A DNA stretch of 64,000 nt, taken from assembly GCF_001039355.2 (NCBI RefSeq), contig NW_019775857.1, forward strand, positions 809,586 to 873,585. The letters run 5' to 3'. Both the position numbers and the translations under genes were made by a program. The notes below the pieces were generated by a model that was given only the letters and a program-made list of their open reading frames with translations, made no database searches and was not told the DNA's origin. Origin of the DNA: Lingula anatina. Its lineage: Eukaryota > Brachiopoda > Lingulata > Lingulida > Lingulidae. Of the stretch, positions 1-13,100 are shown piece by piece; within the stretch, counting starts at the first letter, position 1, and each line of letters opens with the position of its first letter.

Positions 1-1031
1 AATAAGCATGCTATTCCATTTTAACGAGTGTAAGATATTGAGAGTGTTATGAATTTCAAATGTCCCAAAGTAAATACTTTTGGGTCCGTTAACTTCATAT
101 TCCTTGCCAATGTACCATGATTTGAACATTTAGACTGGAACTCTTTTTTTCTTATCAATGTGATGAGTTGGACAACCAATAGGAGCAGTCAAATTGACGA
201 CTACTTCCTTTGTGACCTTGGCCGTTACTATCATAGGGAAGCTTGAAGGGCGCGAGTGAGTACTGATACACAACTAAGCAAAGCCCCTCAAAAACGCCAA
301 GGTCAAATTAGCCTTAGTACCGAAATTATAGGCCTTCCTAGTATTGGTTAAAAGGTAATAACTTCTCCGAAAGGACATTTTTGCTTTTTACTGACGGCAC
401 ATTTAGTGTAGTTAACGGCCTTCAATATTTATTATTTTATACTTCTTTTAACAAAATCTACAAACAAAAATGATCTAATTTCCTTTGAATTTGACAATAA
501 ATATTTATTTCTCACTTGAACGTGCGGTAATGAAATTGTAATTTTCACTCAAGTTTCATTGAGCCGTCTTTTGTAAGCTATGAAGAAACTTAATTACTTC
601 ATAGACAAAACGCTTATATATTATGATAAAATGCAACACTCCCCAGATATTTAGAATTTACCTTAACCACTGGAGAGCATAAAGTAACTAGAATGCAAAA
701 TTTTGACAAAGAATATGATATTTACACCGACAGTACGTGATGCGTTTGCGTGCGCGTGTATATTATTATCAATTGAGTCCGTATGCTCTTTATATATACA
801 TGTATGTATGGCTTCTGACATTTCAATCTCTTTTTAACAAATTACTCTTGATGCAAAAGCCATGTTGTTCAATTCCAGTGAGGAACACCCCATAACAAGT
901 TTCCTTTGGCAACGTGTCAAGTTCTCAACCACGTAAACGTAAATGCGATAGGTATTGATTACATGTTACGATTTGATCGGTTTGATGGGGTGAATATATT
1001 TTAAACGCCACCCCGCCGTTCCCTTGACAGC
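1..1031. other. 3' flank of the receptor gene, no further gene seen
   Basis: I see no coding region here. The stretch is AT-rich and lies downstream of the minus-strand receptor gene, so part of it is probably that gene's 3' untranslated region. It contains two minus-strand AATAAA hexamers (read as TTTATT on the plus strand). The remainder shows no recognisable repeat. Confidence 0.5.
428..509 (-). terminator. possible polyadenylation signals of the receptor gene
   Basis: Minus-strand AATAAA hexamers lie at 504-509 and 428-433, about 520 and 600 bases beyond the stop codon of the receptor. The spacing suits a 3' end, but the hexamer is common by chance in AT-rich DNA and I see no other support. 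Confidence 0.3.
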
Positions 1032-2192
1032 TCACACTTGGGTCTCAGTCACCGATGACCCGTTGATTTGATGGAATTGAAAACTGGTTCTTTTTCTCTG
1101 CCGGATGCAGAATCGAAAGAGTCGTCTGTATCCGAGGCGAACTTGCGGGAGTCTGATGCCATAGATAAATGGATCTGCAAGCGAGTTGGCCAAAATAAAA
1201 TTGAACGCAACGTGGTGATATATAGCACATGGCACACAGTTGCCCAGTGTCTGTGAATGTGCTAAAATCAATCCGTCCACAATTCCAGGTATCCAGAACA
1301 AAATCACGGTTCCAAAGAGTAATCCAATTGTGACTTTCACTTTGGATTGTTGTTCTCCCTCACGTGAATTATTCCTGCCGATCTTATCCTTGACATTGAA
1401 GTGCTTTTTTACCTTGAGGAAAAGCCTCGCGTAAAAGAAGCTTAAAGCCATTACGACTACGGCAAAGATGGCAGCAAACATGTAAGCTGAATTTGTGTAA
1501 TACTTTGGGGTTAAGAATGACCGACAAAAGTTCTTGACGTAACCCATTTCGTCGATCCCCCCTTCTTGTAGATTACTAAAAACTGGGAGGGCAAGGGTGA
1601 CGATGACTCCCACCGACCAACTAAACCCCACGTAGATCATGGCCTTTCCTTTGGTTAATAGAGTTTTATGCGCAAGAGGCTTGCTAATGGCGATATATTG
1701 CTGAACGACGAGTCCAGACGTTGTTAAAATGGGTACCAACAGAAATAAATAGGCCATCTCTGAAAAAATTAACCCAAAGCAAACAAGTAAAGGATCGTCT
1801 ACTTCACTTGTACTGGCGTTGATGTAGAGAGATGTTCCAACACTGGAGAAAAATACCACAACAAGGTCGGCGACTGCTAAATTGATAAGGAAAATATGGA
1901 ATGCTTCCCAGGGTCGGCGCATTGACAATAGGGCCATCAAAGATATAACGTTCTCCAGTACTCCAAACACCGACAGTGCCAAACTGAAACAGGCGAAGGA
2001 CTTCTGTATGGTCACGAGCAATAACTTGTCCGTTGGAAAAAACGAAGAATTAGTTTCTGGGAAAAACCAGCTGCTTGACTGACTCATATTGCCGTGGGCC
2101 TTCGACGTCTGCGAAGATTCAAAATGCCCTGTTCTTGTAAAATTGATATGCGTAAGTTCAAATAATACTGAATAATTGCTTTCCGTATTCAT
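1032..2192 (-). CDS. rhodopsin-like (class A) G protein-coupled receptor, orphan
   Basis: This single exon encodes a 386-residue seven-helix receptor of the plasma membrane. Family hallmarks are present: Asn81 (helix 1), LAVAD with Asp109 (helix 2), Cys138 and Cys223 able to form the extracellular disulfide, Trp192 (helix 4), FWIP with Trp300 and Pro302 (helix 6), and NSLADPFIY with Asp340 (helix 7). The N-terminus has several N-glycosylation sequons. The helix 3 DRY motif is replaced by Gln-Gln-Tyr (164-166), and helix 5 lacks the usual proline. The C-terminus ends E-T-Q-V, which fits a class I PDZ ligand. The reading frame continues 24 codons upstream to an ATG at 2264, but a splice acceptor lies inside that extension, so I chose the ATG at 2192. 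The NSxxDPxIY pattern recalls melanocortin, adenosine and related receptors; the ligand is unknown. Confidence 0.9.
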   Translation of the reverse strand: MNTESNYSVLFELTHINFTRTGHFESSQTSKAHGNMSQSSSWFFPETNSSFFPTDKLLLVTIQKSFACFSLALSVFGVLENVISLMALLSMRRPWEAFHIFLINLAVADLVVVFFSSVGTSLYINASTSEVDDPLLVCFGLIFSEMAYLFLLVPILTTSGLVVQQYIAISKPLAHKTLLTKGKAMIYVGFSWSVGVIVTLALPVFSNLQEGGIDEMGYVKNFCRSFLTPKYYTNSAYMFAAIFAVVVMALSFFYARLFLKVKKHFNVKDKIGRNNSREGEQQSKVKVTIGLLFGTVILFWIPGIVDGLILAHSQTLGNCVPCAIYHHVAFNFILANSLADPFIYGIRLPQVRLGYRRLFRFCIRQRKRTSFQFHQINGSSVTETQV

Positions 2193-2241
2193 TGTATCGC
2201 GTGACACGAGCGTGTTGCGTCGGTTTGGATTCGATAAGAAC

Positions 2242-2260
2242 CTGCAAAATGAATAAAAAA
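2242..2260 (-). other. likely 3' splice acceptor upstream of the receptor start
   Basis: On the minus strand a T-rich tract followed by TTTTGCAG ends at 2242, so an exon would begin at 2241, 49 bases before the chosen ATG. This suggests a spliced 5' untranslated exon further upstream on the minus strand, which I could not locate. Confidence 0.5.
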
Positions 2261-2264
2261 ACAT

Positions 2265-5200
2265 AAAATTGCAAAAATATTTTTGGTTTTTAACATTTAC
2301 TTATGTCTTAAAATCATGTTCAAACCTTTTCAGTGTATCTGACATACATGTACAAAAAAGTATACATGCATGCAACAAAGTCACTATTTACTTTACACGA
2401 TCGCGCACAAAAGCTACTTCAGTACGTTTGTAAATTGTGACAAGAATAGCACATTTTGATTGACATACCCATTAAATAAAATACACATACTTTTAGTAGG
2501 AAATACCAAAAGTTTACCTATTATGTTCGGTCCGCCTTGATCTTAGAGAAACGTCATTCTTTTAATTCATTATTATCAAACTTATCTGAATTTACACCTA
2601 TCTATTCTGTCACTCCTGTCAGGCACACGCGAATAATAATCACGAAAAATAGCAAGCAAGACGTGTGTTCTCATTGCAGTTAATAGACAAATCCACTCAA
2701 CTCGCCATGTAATTTGGAAATCAAATCACCCTGAATAGGTTGCAAGTGATGTTACTTTAAAAAACCATTCCAGAACAAAATTTAAAATAAAACCAATGAT
2801 TAATATACGTACTAGCATGCAAAAGATGCACGTTGGTGAAACTCTGATGGAAAACACCAGCCCAGTGCAGAGGTAAGCACCTGTTTACTAAAAGAGATCC
2901 CCAGTGTCCATCGATGATAATCCGCTACTCTAAGACGTATATAACCGCGCATAGTTAGTGCTGCTTATTAGTTTGGCTTCTTATGACGACCTGCATTCAA
3001 TCTGACTCTAAGTAAATGACACACGCTGAGCATACTGACGGCTGCTAGACTAATGCGACCCTCGCCGGATTGAATTAATTTATGGCAAATGTTACGAACT
3101 ACCACCTTTTTATCTGTTTTGACTAAGACTGATATGTTTAAAAATGAATTGCAGTAGCTGTGAATGTGTTTTCGTTAATTTTTTATGTTGACCTGTCACA
3201 AAGGTTAATAGGTCAGTTCGATCGTACGCATACAGAATTTTTCATTAAACCCTTAAATCTTTGATACGGACAGTTTTAGATGCAAAAGAATGAAAGGATA
3301 CATTTTTGTCTGGGTCTAAAGTTCCTCTTGCAAAACAAATTGTTTACATCTTGACCACATCAAATAACGGTACACTTATTAGTCAGATCTGTACAAACTT
3401 TAGCACACTCTTGCTAAAACCTTATTTCGAAAATAAGGCACATATTCGTTTTTTCTCTATTCTGTGACAGTATTCACGGAACCATTGATATACCTGAGTT
3501 AAGCAATGGCTATTCAACAATTGTTAAGTATGAGAAATGGAACAAATAGCTTGAGTAGTGCACATTAGATGCTTGTAGTTCAATGCCCTGTGAGACAAAT
3601 TTGAGCAGAATATGTAGTGAGGTTAAATGTGTATTTATGTCTCTTGAGCAGTTGCAGTTCCAATTCTGCCCAGCGAATTTGAAGGGCGATAATACTGCCC
3701 TATATCTAAAGGTTAAGCGCGTGGAATAATGAGTTTTTTTTTTCATGGTTGACCCTATTACAATCACACCGTTGACAGAATACTGCATGCTTTTCAACAA
3801 GAGTATTTAAACTGTAAAAATCACCAATTTTTGTCTGACTGGACATTTAGATAATTTAATACAATCCGTGAAGTAGTGACCTTGGATTGGCCATCAATGA
3901 ATTCGAAGGCAATCTAAAAATGGCCTAATTCATTTAGAAATAAACGTTACCTCATGATTAATGCCCAAACATTAAGCATGTATTGTCGAATTATTTCCAG
4001 CAAACGTTACCTTTCGATATTTTAATTATTGGAAACATATTGGGCTCTTTGATGGCACTGCCCATATGCCTTATTTACTCAAATGACCATCCAACTCAAA
4101 GTTAAATACGTTTACCCTTGATATAGGCCTATATGCAAGGTCACTGTTGACTATTTCAAATGTGATACACCCCACACATCGTCTTTCTAATTCTTCTAAT
4201 AAGTTAGTAAATTGTTGTTCCTAGATTTGGCCTTGAAACAACAATCAGTTTCATGCAATCTATCCATCAATATCTTCTGTTGACACTAATGACTCTGCAT
4301 GTCAACAACATGCAATGTCCACATACGATACCGGACAAGCAGTATCAAAACGTAAACAACCAGTTCCCGCCTATTTTTTAACGGCAAGGTCTTATTCGCG
4401 TAATTGAATACGGAAACAAAGGAGGGTGATAGTCATGATTCGTGCTTATTTCACCCCTGTTACCCTAATAAAGTTTTCACAATATAACTTTCCAAATAAG
4501 GCCATAATAACAAAAACATGAAGGGGGTAAATAATGATAACTTGTAAATCATATAAGTTGGAATAAGATAAACCAAGAGAGGTGTAACTGAATTTTCCCT
4601 ATAGATTAATAAAAACAACACAGAATCCACACATCAACGGACATATAATTACCCCTAAATAGTAGTTTATATGAGGTCATATACACGTATTTCATGTTTT
4701 ATAGTAACTCCACACATTTAAAACCAAAATAAGATAACTCAGAATCTAATTTGTGACTATATGCTTATATTTTCTTACAATTGAGAAACAGAAAATAAGA
4801 ACACATAGGGCTTATCTATCATGTGACTTAACACTTGCAACGTGCAAACGCCAATGTAAACGATGAAGGTTTAATTCTATAGGATCGCTTACCTGAAATT
4901 CGTCTACTTGGCCACTTGCAGACCTTTACGGGCATTAGTTCTTTAAATTTACCGACGGAAAACGCCGAGCCAAGATTTTTAGCATATCACGTTGTAAGCT
5001 CTTGGCTCATCAGAGTGCCTTCAATCAAAGCCATCTCTCGCCTATGCCTGACTGTTTTTGCTGCTCTCGTTGATCCAATTTCTAAAGGTGTTGGTTTCAA
5101 ACCTTACAACAGCAAATGAATAGGGGTTTCACAGGCATACAATACATCTGTCATTCTAATGGGTGTTGTGATGCAACATTGAAAAGTGGTGATAGAAGAT

Positions 5201-6250
5201 TAAAATGACAATGACGAGAAAAGCTATTAACACGCCCATAGGTATATACTGGATGACGTAAAGGTTTGGTTCCCAGGAGGCAAGTAATGCATTTAGGTAT
5301 CCTCATACGAAGACCAATCTAATGTAGACATGAGCGACCGTTGAAATCTCAAGGTAGTGTAGTCTAACATGATTCCTAATCAAGTTTGCAAAGATGTGAC
5401 TGAAGTTTTCTATTTCATTATTATGGCAGCTCTACTCCAAACTTTATAGGGAAGTCTATAACCCCAATTAGGAAGAGTATGGACCTTTGCTCATATTATT
5501 TCGATAAAACATTCATAATTATATATTGTTAGATACATGTAGTTCGAAAATAACTCTTTTCCACCAGACAAAGAATCTTCCATGAAAATATTTTTAAAGA
5601 CAAACACAGCAGCAAATAAGATGAAAGGCATATCGTGACGAATTTAAATATACCAACAACACATTTACTGTCATGCAGCCAACAATTGTCTCCGTTTACG
5701 GCATTTCTGGCAGTGAAAGAACAGATGAAATTATGTGAAAACACAGCGATTGTCTCATTCATGTAATAGACTCAATTCCTTAGAGAACAGTTTAAGTGAC
5801 TTTTACACAGTTGCCGTGACAAAACAATTTGAAGTCTTCATGCAAAATGTAATACTTCTTAAACTTTTGGTATTTTAACGGCCTCTTACAAAAAATGAGG
5901 TTTTAGAAAAAAATACACGTATCAGTGTCTATGTTTACAGCAGGTACATGAACGTTCTAATTGTATAGTATATATGCATTATCAATAGAGACAACAGTCA
6001 GTTAAATGCCATATGGTAAATTTAAAACAAGCAAAATGTTTAGCGAATGTACAGAAAAACTAATGCAGTAAAATGATCTCCAAAGCTCATTTATTATGTT
6101 TAGGTTGTCTATAAACATTGGTACCTTAAATGTACCATTTTCTGTGAGGCATTAATACATGTCTTGCATTAACCCATGCCTACTGACCTCTTCAATATCT
6201 AGCGGCAAAGTTGAAATTCCATAGAGGAAAAAGGCTATAGCTGTCTGCCT
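2265..6250. other. intergenic, no gene recognised
   Basis: Only short open frames occur, none with a recognisable domain or flanking splice sites that make a gene. A noncoding first exon of the receptor could lie here. No long repeat is apparent. Confidence 0.45.
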
Positions 6251-7380
6251 TTGCCGTTCTAGACCACATTTTTGTATAATGCGCTGGTTTTTGCCCCGTT
6301 CACACCTAGTTCATACCCTTCCACGACGACGGCGTCACGATATATTGGTAACTCTCACAAGTCTGAGACATGCGCCTCTTTGTGTCTACACAAAGCAAGC
6401 AACTCCGTTTACACTACCCTTGCGATCGCTTGGAAACCGATATCTGACTTATAATCGCCATTTGTTACAGGGATACAAGACGGTGTTCAAGCGATCTGGA
6501 GAGTCTCCCAAGAGCTCTCTCTTAGCCCCAAGTCACTCTCCAACGGGTCTCAAAAGTCGTAATAAACTACCCAGTCGTTTGCTTGCGGTAGTGTCTGGTT
6601 ATGACTTGTTCGAGACATTACAGTTTGATGAATATGTTTAAGCTCTCATAACTATCATATGTCTCAAGCTGATCTCCCTACTAATGCGCCCATACTGGAG
6701 TATTCAATATGTAGTGTCGAGAGTTCAAGTCCAAGTTAAACTCTGTCGCAAACTGTCGCAAACTCAAGAAATTGACTTGTTATGGCATGGAGGTTCCTGT
6801 GGAACCCCAATACAAGCATTTTCGATCTCGTGTGAACTACTAACAACCCTGTTGCAACCACTAGGAGCATTTCTAAAAGTCCATTACAACTGGGTAATGT
6901 GGGTGGTCTATTACGATTTGTGTGACCCACTGGAAAGTGCTTTATGACTCGTAATATCGCGGTCACTGCTCGCAACACTTTTCGACTCTTTTGTACAATT
7001 CAGTGAACTCGAAAAAACTTTGCGATCGATGAAGAGTGATGGAGACAAAGAGAGAGAGAGAGACCTTTTGGGAGGCTTTCAAGATAACTTTGGCACCTTA
7101 CCATCCCATGGCGAGCATATCGTTACTGGAGCGATCTACAGCCCAGTGTAAACGGTGTACTTTGAGCTGTACAAAACTACATTCTGTCATTACATCTCGT
7201 AAACAGTGTGTCATTAGTGATAAGTTTAACTGCCCCGGCTTTAGCACAAAGAAACGACGGAATATTGGTCCTATGGTGAAACACACTTCTAACTGTGGTT
7301 CTCGTTTAATTTCGATGTTGGATGTGCTTATCGTTGTTCTTGTATTCCTCTGTCAAGTTCCCACTTTCTTATGAATGTGC
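6251..7380. repeat. possible degraded mobile element with imperfect inverted repeats
   Basis: The stretch is less AT-rich than its surroundings and contains short plus-strand frames (6279-6641, 6684-6947, 7036-7374) that match nothing I recognise. The segment beginning CCGTTTACACT at about 6404 recurs in inverted orientation near 7130-7157, each followed by a GATCGCT-like sequence. This could be the remains of a DNA transposon, but no target duplication or transposase motif is visible. Confidence 0.25.
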
Positions 7381-8969
7381 ATGCATTTCGTCCCTTCAAT
7401 CAGAGAACAACCAGAATGTTTTTTTTTTTTTTTCAAAATTAACATTGATTTAAAGTGGAGGAAAAGCAATTACGTTGGCTAGCGAAATGAAGTAATTTTC
7501 AACCACACGATGTGCCACTTTGGATTTAATAGAATTATTGTGATTTGTATTACGTGCTTATGCATAACTTTAAGCAGGGCAACCATGAAGACAATGTCAC
7601 TCAGGAGACAATATAAAAGACGTATGGTAAATCTGCAAACAAAGGTCGAGCCACTGCTAACTGACATGAACAACGTCGTCTCTTTCTCTAAATGAAAGGT
7701 CTTCAAATAATAATGTTGCAATTCAGAGGAACTTTTCAGGGGTCTTCCTCTGATCTGTGAATCCCCCCTGCTAATGAATGGCGTGACTGACTACAGGTCT
7801 GTATTGGTTTTGTAGCTTATGTTCGTAATAAGATAGGTGTATACTTTGAAACCCAAGCCAAGTTGCTCAGCAACAACTGGATATTACCTACGTTGAAGAT
7901 GGGTGCGATTCAATGGAGAAAGTGCATTATTGCGTGACAAAGGGACTCTTTTTGAAAACCTAGAAGAGGTGGAGTGTTCCCGCTCCGCCAAAGAACAGCA
8001 GCCTCGTTGCAATATTTAAGTTAAGTCTGTAGATAGAATATTTGAGATTCTTCTTTCGATGTTTATTCAAGTAATACCACAAAACTCAAGCTAAACACAC
8101 GACTACGCCATTACTCGCATGACTAGATATCGTAACAGATGTAGAATGAAATATTAAATCGTAATAAAGCAATTAAGTATCAGTGTTGACCTAAATTAGC
8201 AACCAAAACAAAGTCACCTATCGATTTAACGTGGGAAACCTGATTATCCTAATTGATTGAGAAAGTATTGCCGAAGTTGCAATCTCGTTATGAAGAGATG
8301 AAAATCATAAATGTTCAAGTGTGTGTTTAGTAACCAAAAATGATGCGATCCAAAGTTAGACTATCAATATCTATAATACACTACTATGTATTTGACTGCA
8401 GCTGCGAACTTCATTGAGTGTGATGGCGAAGTCTTCAGCATCAGACGAAAAAACTCTGACTGCCGACATGGCCTGTTTACATAAAAGTTGCTCTACCTGA
8501 GGACTACACAATTATGCAAACAATGCCACGGGACTGAACGTCTAATCTTGTTAAGGCTTTGGACCTTGCTAAATCTACTACGTGCTTGTAATCAATCCTA
8601 GCTGAGGCATATATGGACACATTTTAAATAAAAAAGTATTCAAGTCTAATATGAAAGCCGTGGCTAATTTTTCAGACCGACTCTTAAGTGTACATTTTAT
8701 GTGGACCAATCATTCTTACAGTTTCCAAACTAATATTGCGGAGTTGATTTCGAGCAGTCGGCTATTTGATTTTACCAGCCTAAACTTTGCCCAAAAACAC
8801 CATCAGACATTTTTTTCTACAACAGGCACCTGTGGCCTCGTTTACAAAGTTTGTCCTACCTTTTAGAATAAAGTTATATTCTGCTTTGACCCAGGCTATA
8901 ATGGACAATCTCAGATAATTGTTTTCAGTGATTTCCGCATCCTTATAATACAAATCTGGTGCATGTATC

Positions 8970-8994
8970 CTTGGGTTTTACGAGTAAACCCAAG
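8970..8994. repeat. short perfect hairpin
   Basis: CTTGGGTTT and its reverse complement AAACCCAAG flank a seven-base loop. It may be the end of an old inverted-repeat element; no gene is attached to it. Confidence 0.5.
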
Positions 8995-9437
8995 ATGGCC
9001 GTCAATGTTATAGCGATATGAAAGGGCACCAACTACTACCAGGAATACAATATCTTTGTATCTTAGTGTTTTCCATACCTTCAACACCCTTTTAGTATAT
9101 ATCTAGTAGGTAACAAGTGTGTGTCCCTCGGCATTTTAAGAATATCCAATTTGTCGAAAAAGGATAGTGACCGTAATTAAGAGTCAGGTGTCATCATGAA
9201 AACTAAAGTATTTGACCACAAGCGTGTGAACAACCATTCGTTGCTTTTGAATTTTTTTTTTATGAGACATGAACCCCTTATTAGGCCCTACTATATTTAG
9301 TAGCAGATAAAGCAAGGGATATCTGCTTGAATTTGAAAGCACTTTTTCATCCATCTGAAAAATGCTTCTGTTACGTCATCAGCTCGGATAAAAAAATTCG
9401 ACTTGACAGCATTATCTCATTACATTTAGAGTTGTTG

Positions 9438-9461
9438 TTTTTTTTTTTTTTTTTTTTTTTT
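9438..9461. repeat. T24 homopolymer run
   Basis: There is an uninterrupted run of 24 T. No element body is evident beside it, so it is reported only as a simple repeat. Confidence 0.9.
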
Positions 9462-9860
9462 GCATTATCTAAGCGGATAAGGAAATAGATCGTTGCGTGT
9501 CTATATACCTTAATTGTAAGACAGATATGTAGATACAGCATAAAAACCATGAGCATCAACATACCATAACTTTTGGAAGTAATCAAGTGATAACTGTTTG
9601 ATTTCTATCCAATTATGACCGAAAACCGTTGTCATACGGCTAGTGATCATCAAATTCATGACAGTCGCAGTGTTGTCCTGTCGCCGATTTCTATGCAACG
9701 TCTATTGCAGGTCAACTAACGTTTAAGGCCCAGTCACAATGTCGGCGATCTGTCGGGGATTAGTTTTGGACTTTATGTGCCTTTGATAACTTCTCTAAAA
9801 CCAATATAGCAGCATTGCCTTTACTTTATTTGCTGCCGACATGCATCAAATTCAGCATAG

Positions 9861-10174
9861 TGTTATTTTGGAGCGAATTAACCTGTTAGCATCCCAAAAT
9901 AATGCGAATTTACATTAGTTTCTACGATCATATTACTTTTAGCAAATCATGACACAAGAACGTTCAAAGGAAGCTAAAACAGATAACACTTTCTTCAGGG
10001 TACAACCATCTATATCAGTGTTATTTTGGAGGGCATTAAACAAGAAGTGTCCCAAAATATGCAAATTTACATTAATTTCTACGATCATATTACTTTTAGC
10101 AAATCGTGACACAAGAACGTTCAAAGGGAGCTAAAATAGAAAATTTCTTTTCATATCACCATCTAAATCCGTGG
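9861..10174. repeat. tandem duplication, two copies of about 158 bp
   Basis: The sequence starting TGTTATTTTGGAG at 9861 recurs at 10019, and shared landmarks such as the ACAAGAACGTTCAAAGG segment (9954 and 10112) keep the same 158-base offset. The copies differ by scattered substitutions and small indels, so the event is not recent. Short frames in each copy lie on both strands and look non-coding. Confidence 0.85.
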
Positions 10175-13100
10175 TTGGCTTATTAGTGAATGAATAAATG
10201 TTGTTATTGGTATCAGTTGTAGAACCACCTGGTTACATAGTTACTAGTGATCGGAAGAGTTGCTCCAGCCAAGAAAGGTCAACATTGGTATCTCCACATA
10301 TAATACAGCTGTTGGACGAGAAGGACAATAAGCCTACTCATAAAGTATGTGGATATGGAAATTGAACTATAAAGATTAAACTAGTTACGGAACATGAGAG
10401 CACAGCAATTTTTTACAAAACAAAATGGCTCGCTTTAAGTATCCAGAAGACGTTTTAAAATGTCCCAGTGACATACTTTTTCTTGTAACGCTTCTCATCT
10501 TTCCCAATTCAAAACTTGAAAGCGATAAAACTCCTCGAATAAAACAGTATCTGAGGGATTCCAAGGCTTAGAACCTCTCGAGGTGCATGTCTTGGAATCT
10601 TTCTACCTAATGCGAGAAATAAAATCTTTTATATTATGCACTATACCGCGTTACAAAATCTCTAATTGAATAATTCACGGCTATACAAACCCATTTCTGT
10701 CTTTTCAATGTAATTTTTGTCCGTTAGTGTACTATCAAGTTTTATATAAATCTCTATATGAACTAATTATTCTTAGCTGTGTAATCTAAGCTATCATCTG
10801 CATAATTAAACTCCCGTGTGCAATGGGCCACCCTGATTACTAAATGATATAAAGAACTGTCAATACTAGTCGGCTAACGCGATAAATCTCTCAAAGTTCC
10901 TTATTTATGTCTTAGCAATGAAAAAACAACCAGTGCTCTTAGATGTGGTGGAATGTATAACAATAAAACTGAAAAATAAATGGGGATAGAATGCCCCATC
11001 ATAAAAGGTCTCTATGCGATAGCACGAATAACCTCAGAACGTAATCGAAATTTGACGGGTTACCGGTCTCTTAGGACGAAGAAAATTATCATTCTGTGGG
11101 GAAACTAACATTTTCATTATTTCTTCGGTCGATCAAAAACTAGTTATAGAAAGATAAACAAAACAGGTTGAAAACGAGACAGCACTGCAATTTGTTCTCA
11201 ATCGTATTAAAGAAGGATCTAAGCTCTGTGCTCTGCTAAGCGCTAGCAATATCAGGTAATTACAAAACGATACACCTCAACTAGAAAAATCCATTTTTTG
11301 GTCTAAAAACAGAAACTAGTTAAACAGAGCTGTCCAGATTAATTTGGTGATTCCTGGGTTCCATGCACCAACGTGTAGTTACTTGTTACATACATTTTGA
11401 GGTTAGGTTTGTTATATTGACAAACGTCTGAAAGAATGCCCCTGAATAATTTTTCGATTTCGGAGAGAATGTATGTGCACTTGCATTTCTACCAAGTGAC
11501 ATTAATTTGTTTTTTATAATTATTTCTTTATCAAACATTAAACTAATTCATCTCATTAAGTGGCGGTCGCTGCTGAAACGGTATATCACAACCATTAGTT
11601 GAATTTACCTGTTCTGTTTACCAAATGAAATAAAAAAATCTGCAGACAGTGAAACCTAGATGTTGAAACAATAAACAATATATATAACAAATTGATACTG
11701 TTGTTTTGCTAAATCTCTCTTTGTGCAAGATTCAGATTTCTTCGTGAGAATTACCATGCAGAGGATGATGTGTAATGACCCAAGTTGTGGCGAGAAGACT
11801 TTTGACTCCTTTTTCCTAGTAGGCACTTATCTGCAGATTTTATTAACGGCCAGCTGTAAAACGATTGCCACACGGTAGGAATTCTAAATTTTCAGTTCAC
11901 ACTAATTCAGAATTAAGATACACGTAAAACATTTACAAATATCACTGGCATTGAAATAAGTGATATCTTTCGTTTCAGTCTAAGTAGACACACAGCCAAC
12001 ATTGATTCTAACCTTGTACAACATTAAGTTTTGAAAAAACAAAGATCATCAAATACTTTCATCCAGCTCGTACATTACGTATTACTTAAAAACGTTGCAC
12101 GAAATAAACTGATACCCACCTGCAAGTAACGTTCTCTGGTTCAAGTACTTTGGTATGCGTGCTTTCCTGCTTTCTCCCCGCCTGAAGGGAATCAGCAAGC
12201 TTTTAAGCTCAACTCAAGGAGACTATTTTGTAACACAGCACAATATGACCTATGACCTAAATGCAGAGTGGTCCATCACAGGTGTCTACCTTTATAGCGC
12301 AGCGCGACACGAATTATTTGGTAACGCAATTTGACTGCAGAATTTTTATAATAACGCATGCAACAACCAAACACGAAGATGTTTTAGCTCCTTGTGGTGT
12401 GACATACCGATCGCGTTGTATGACTCAAATGCTCTCCTAATTAGTTCAGGTTACTAGATTTGGTTTTATAAATGTGCATTGGATAGATTTTCCAATTATT
12501 TTGATCGAAAAACACCTGCTAAAGTTGAAGTTAATGCTAGGGTCAAAAAATAACACCTTATGTTGGATCTTAGGTTAAAGGTTGGCATTCCGAGTACTTT
12601 TAATTTAATATGCTTATTTCTCCATAATATTTCTGCATAAATTTCATTGTCTCATGAATATACGCTTCATGTCATGATGGAACACGATACACTTGTAGGC
12701 CCCTAAACGTTAGAACATACAACTTTTATTCTTGCGTTTCTTGGTTTCTATTACAAAATATCAAATGCCATTTATTTGCAGGGTGACATTTTCTTACTTT
12801 TATTTCTGTACAATTCCCAGATATATGATATCCTTTAAACCTTTAACTTACCCAAATTTAGGCCTGGACTGCTAAAAACGTTTTGATGGCCCTCGAGTTA
12901 CAGATGTATGCAAATGTATTTGACTTTGCTTAGCTTAATATTAGAAAAAAAGGTTAAACCTGTATATAACATATACTGTATACTATAATGTATAATGTAA
13001 TATTGTATACATTCCATGACTATTTTAATACGAAAACAAAATTAATATAATTCTAATGTGATTTATCTATCGTACTTCCACACTTGCCACATTATTCTCG

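Noticed and set aside
2193-2264. Upstream ATG at 2264 as the receptor start
   Set aside because: A pyrimidine-rich tract ending in TTTTGCAG lies between it and the next ATG, so the extension is probably intron.
6279-7374. Plus-strand open frames of 60-120 codons
   Set aside because: No recognisable motif, no clear splice structure, and overlapping frames on both strands; treated as part of a possible decayed repeat.
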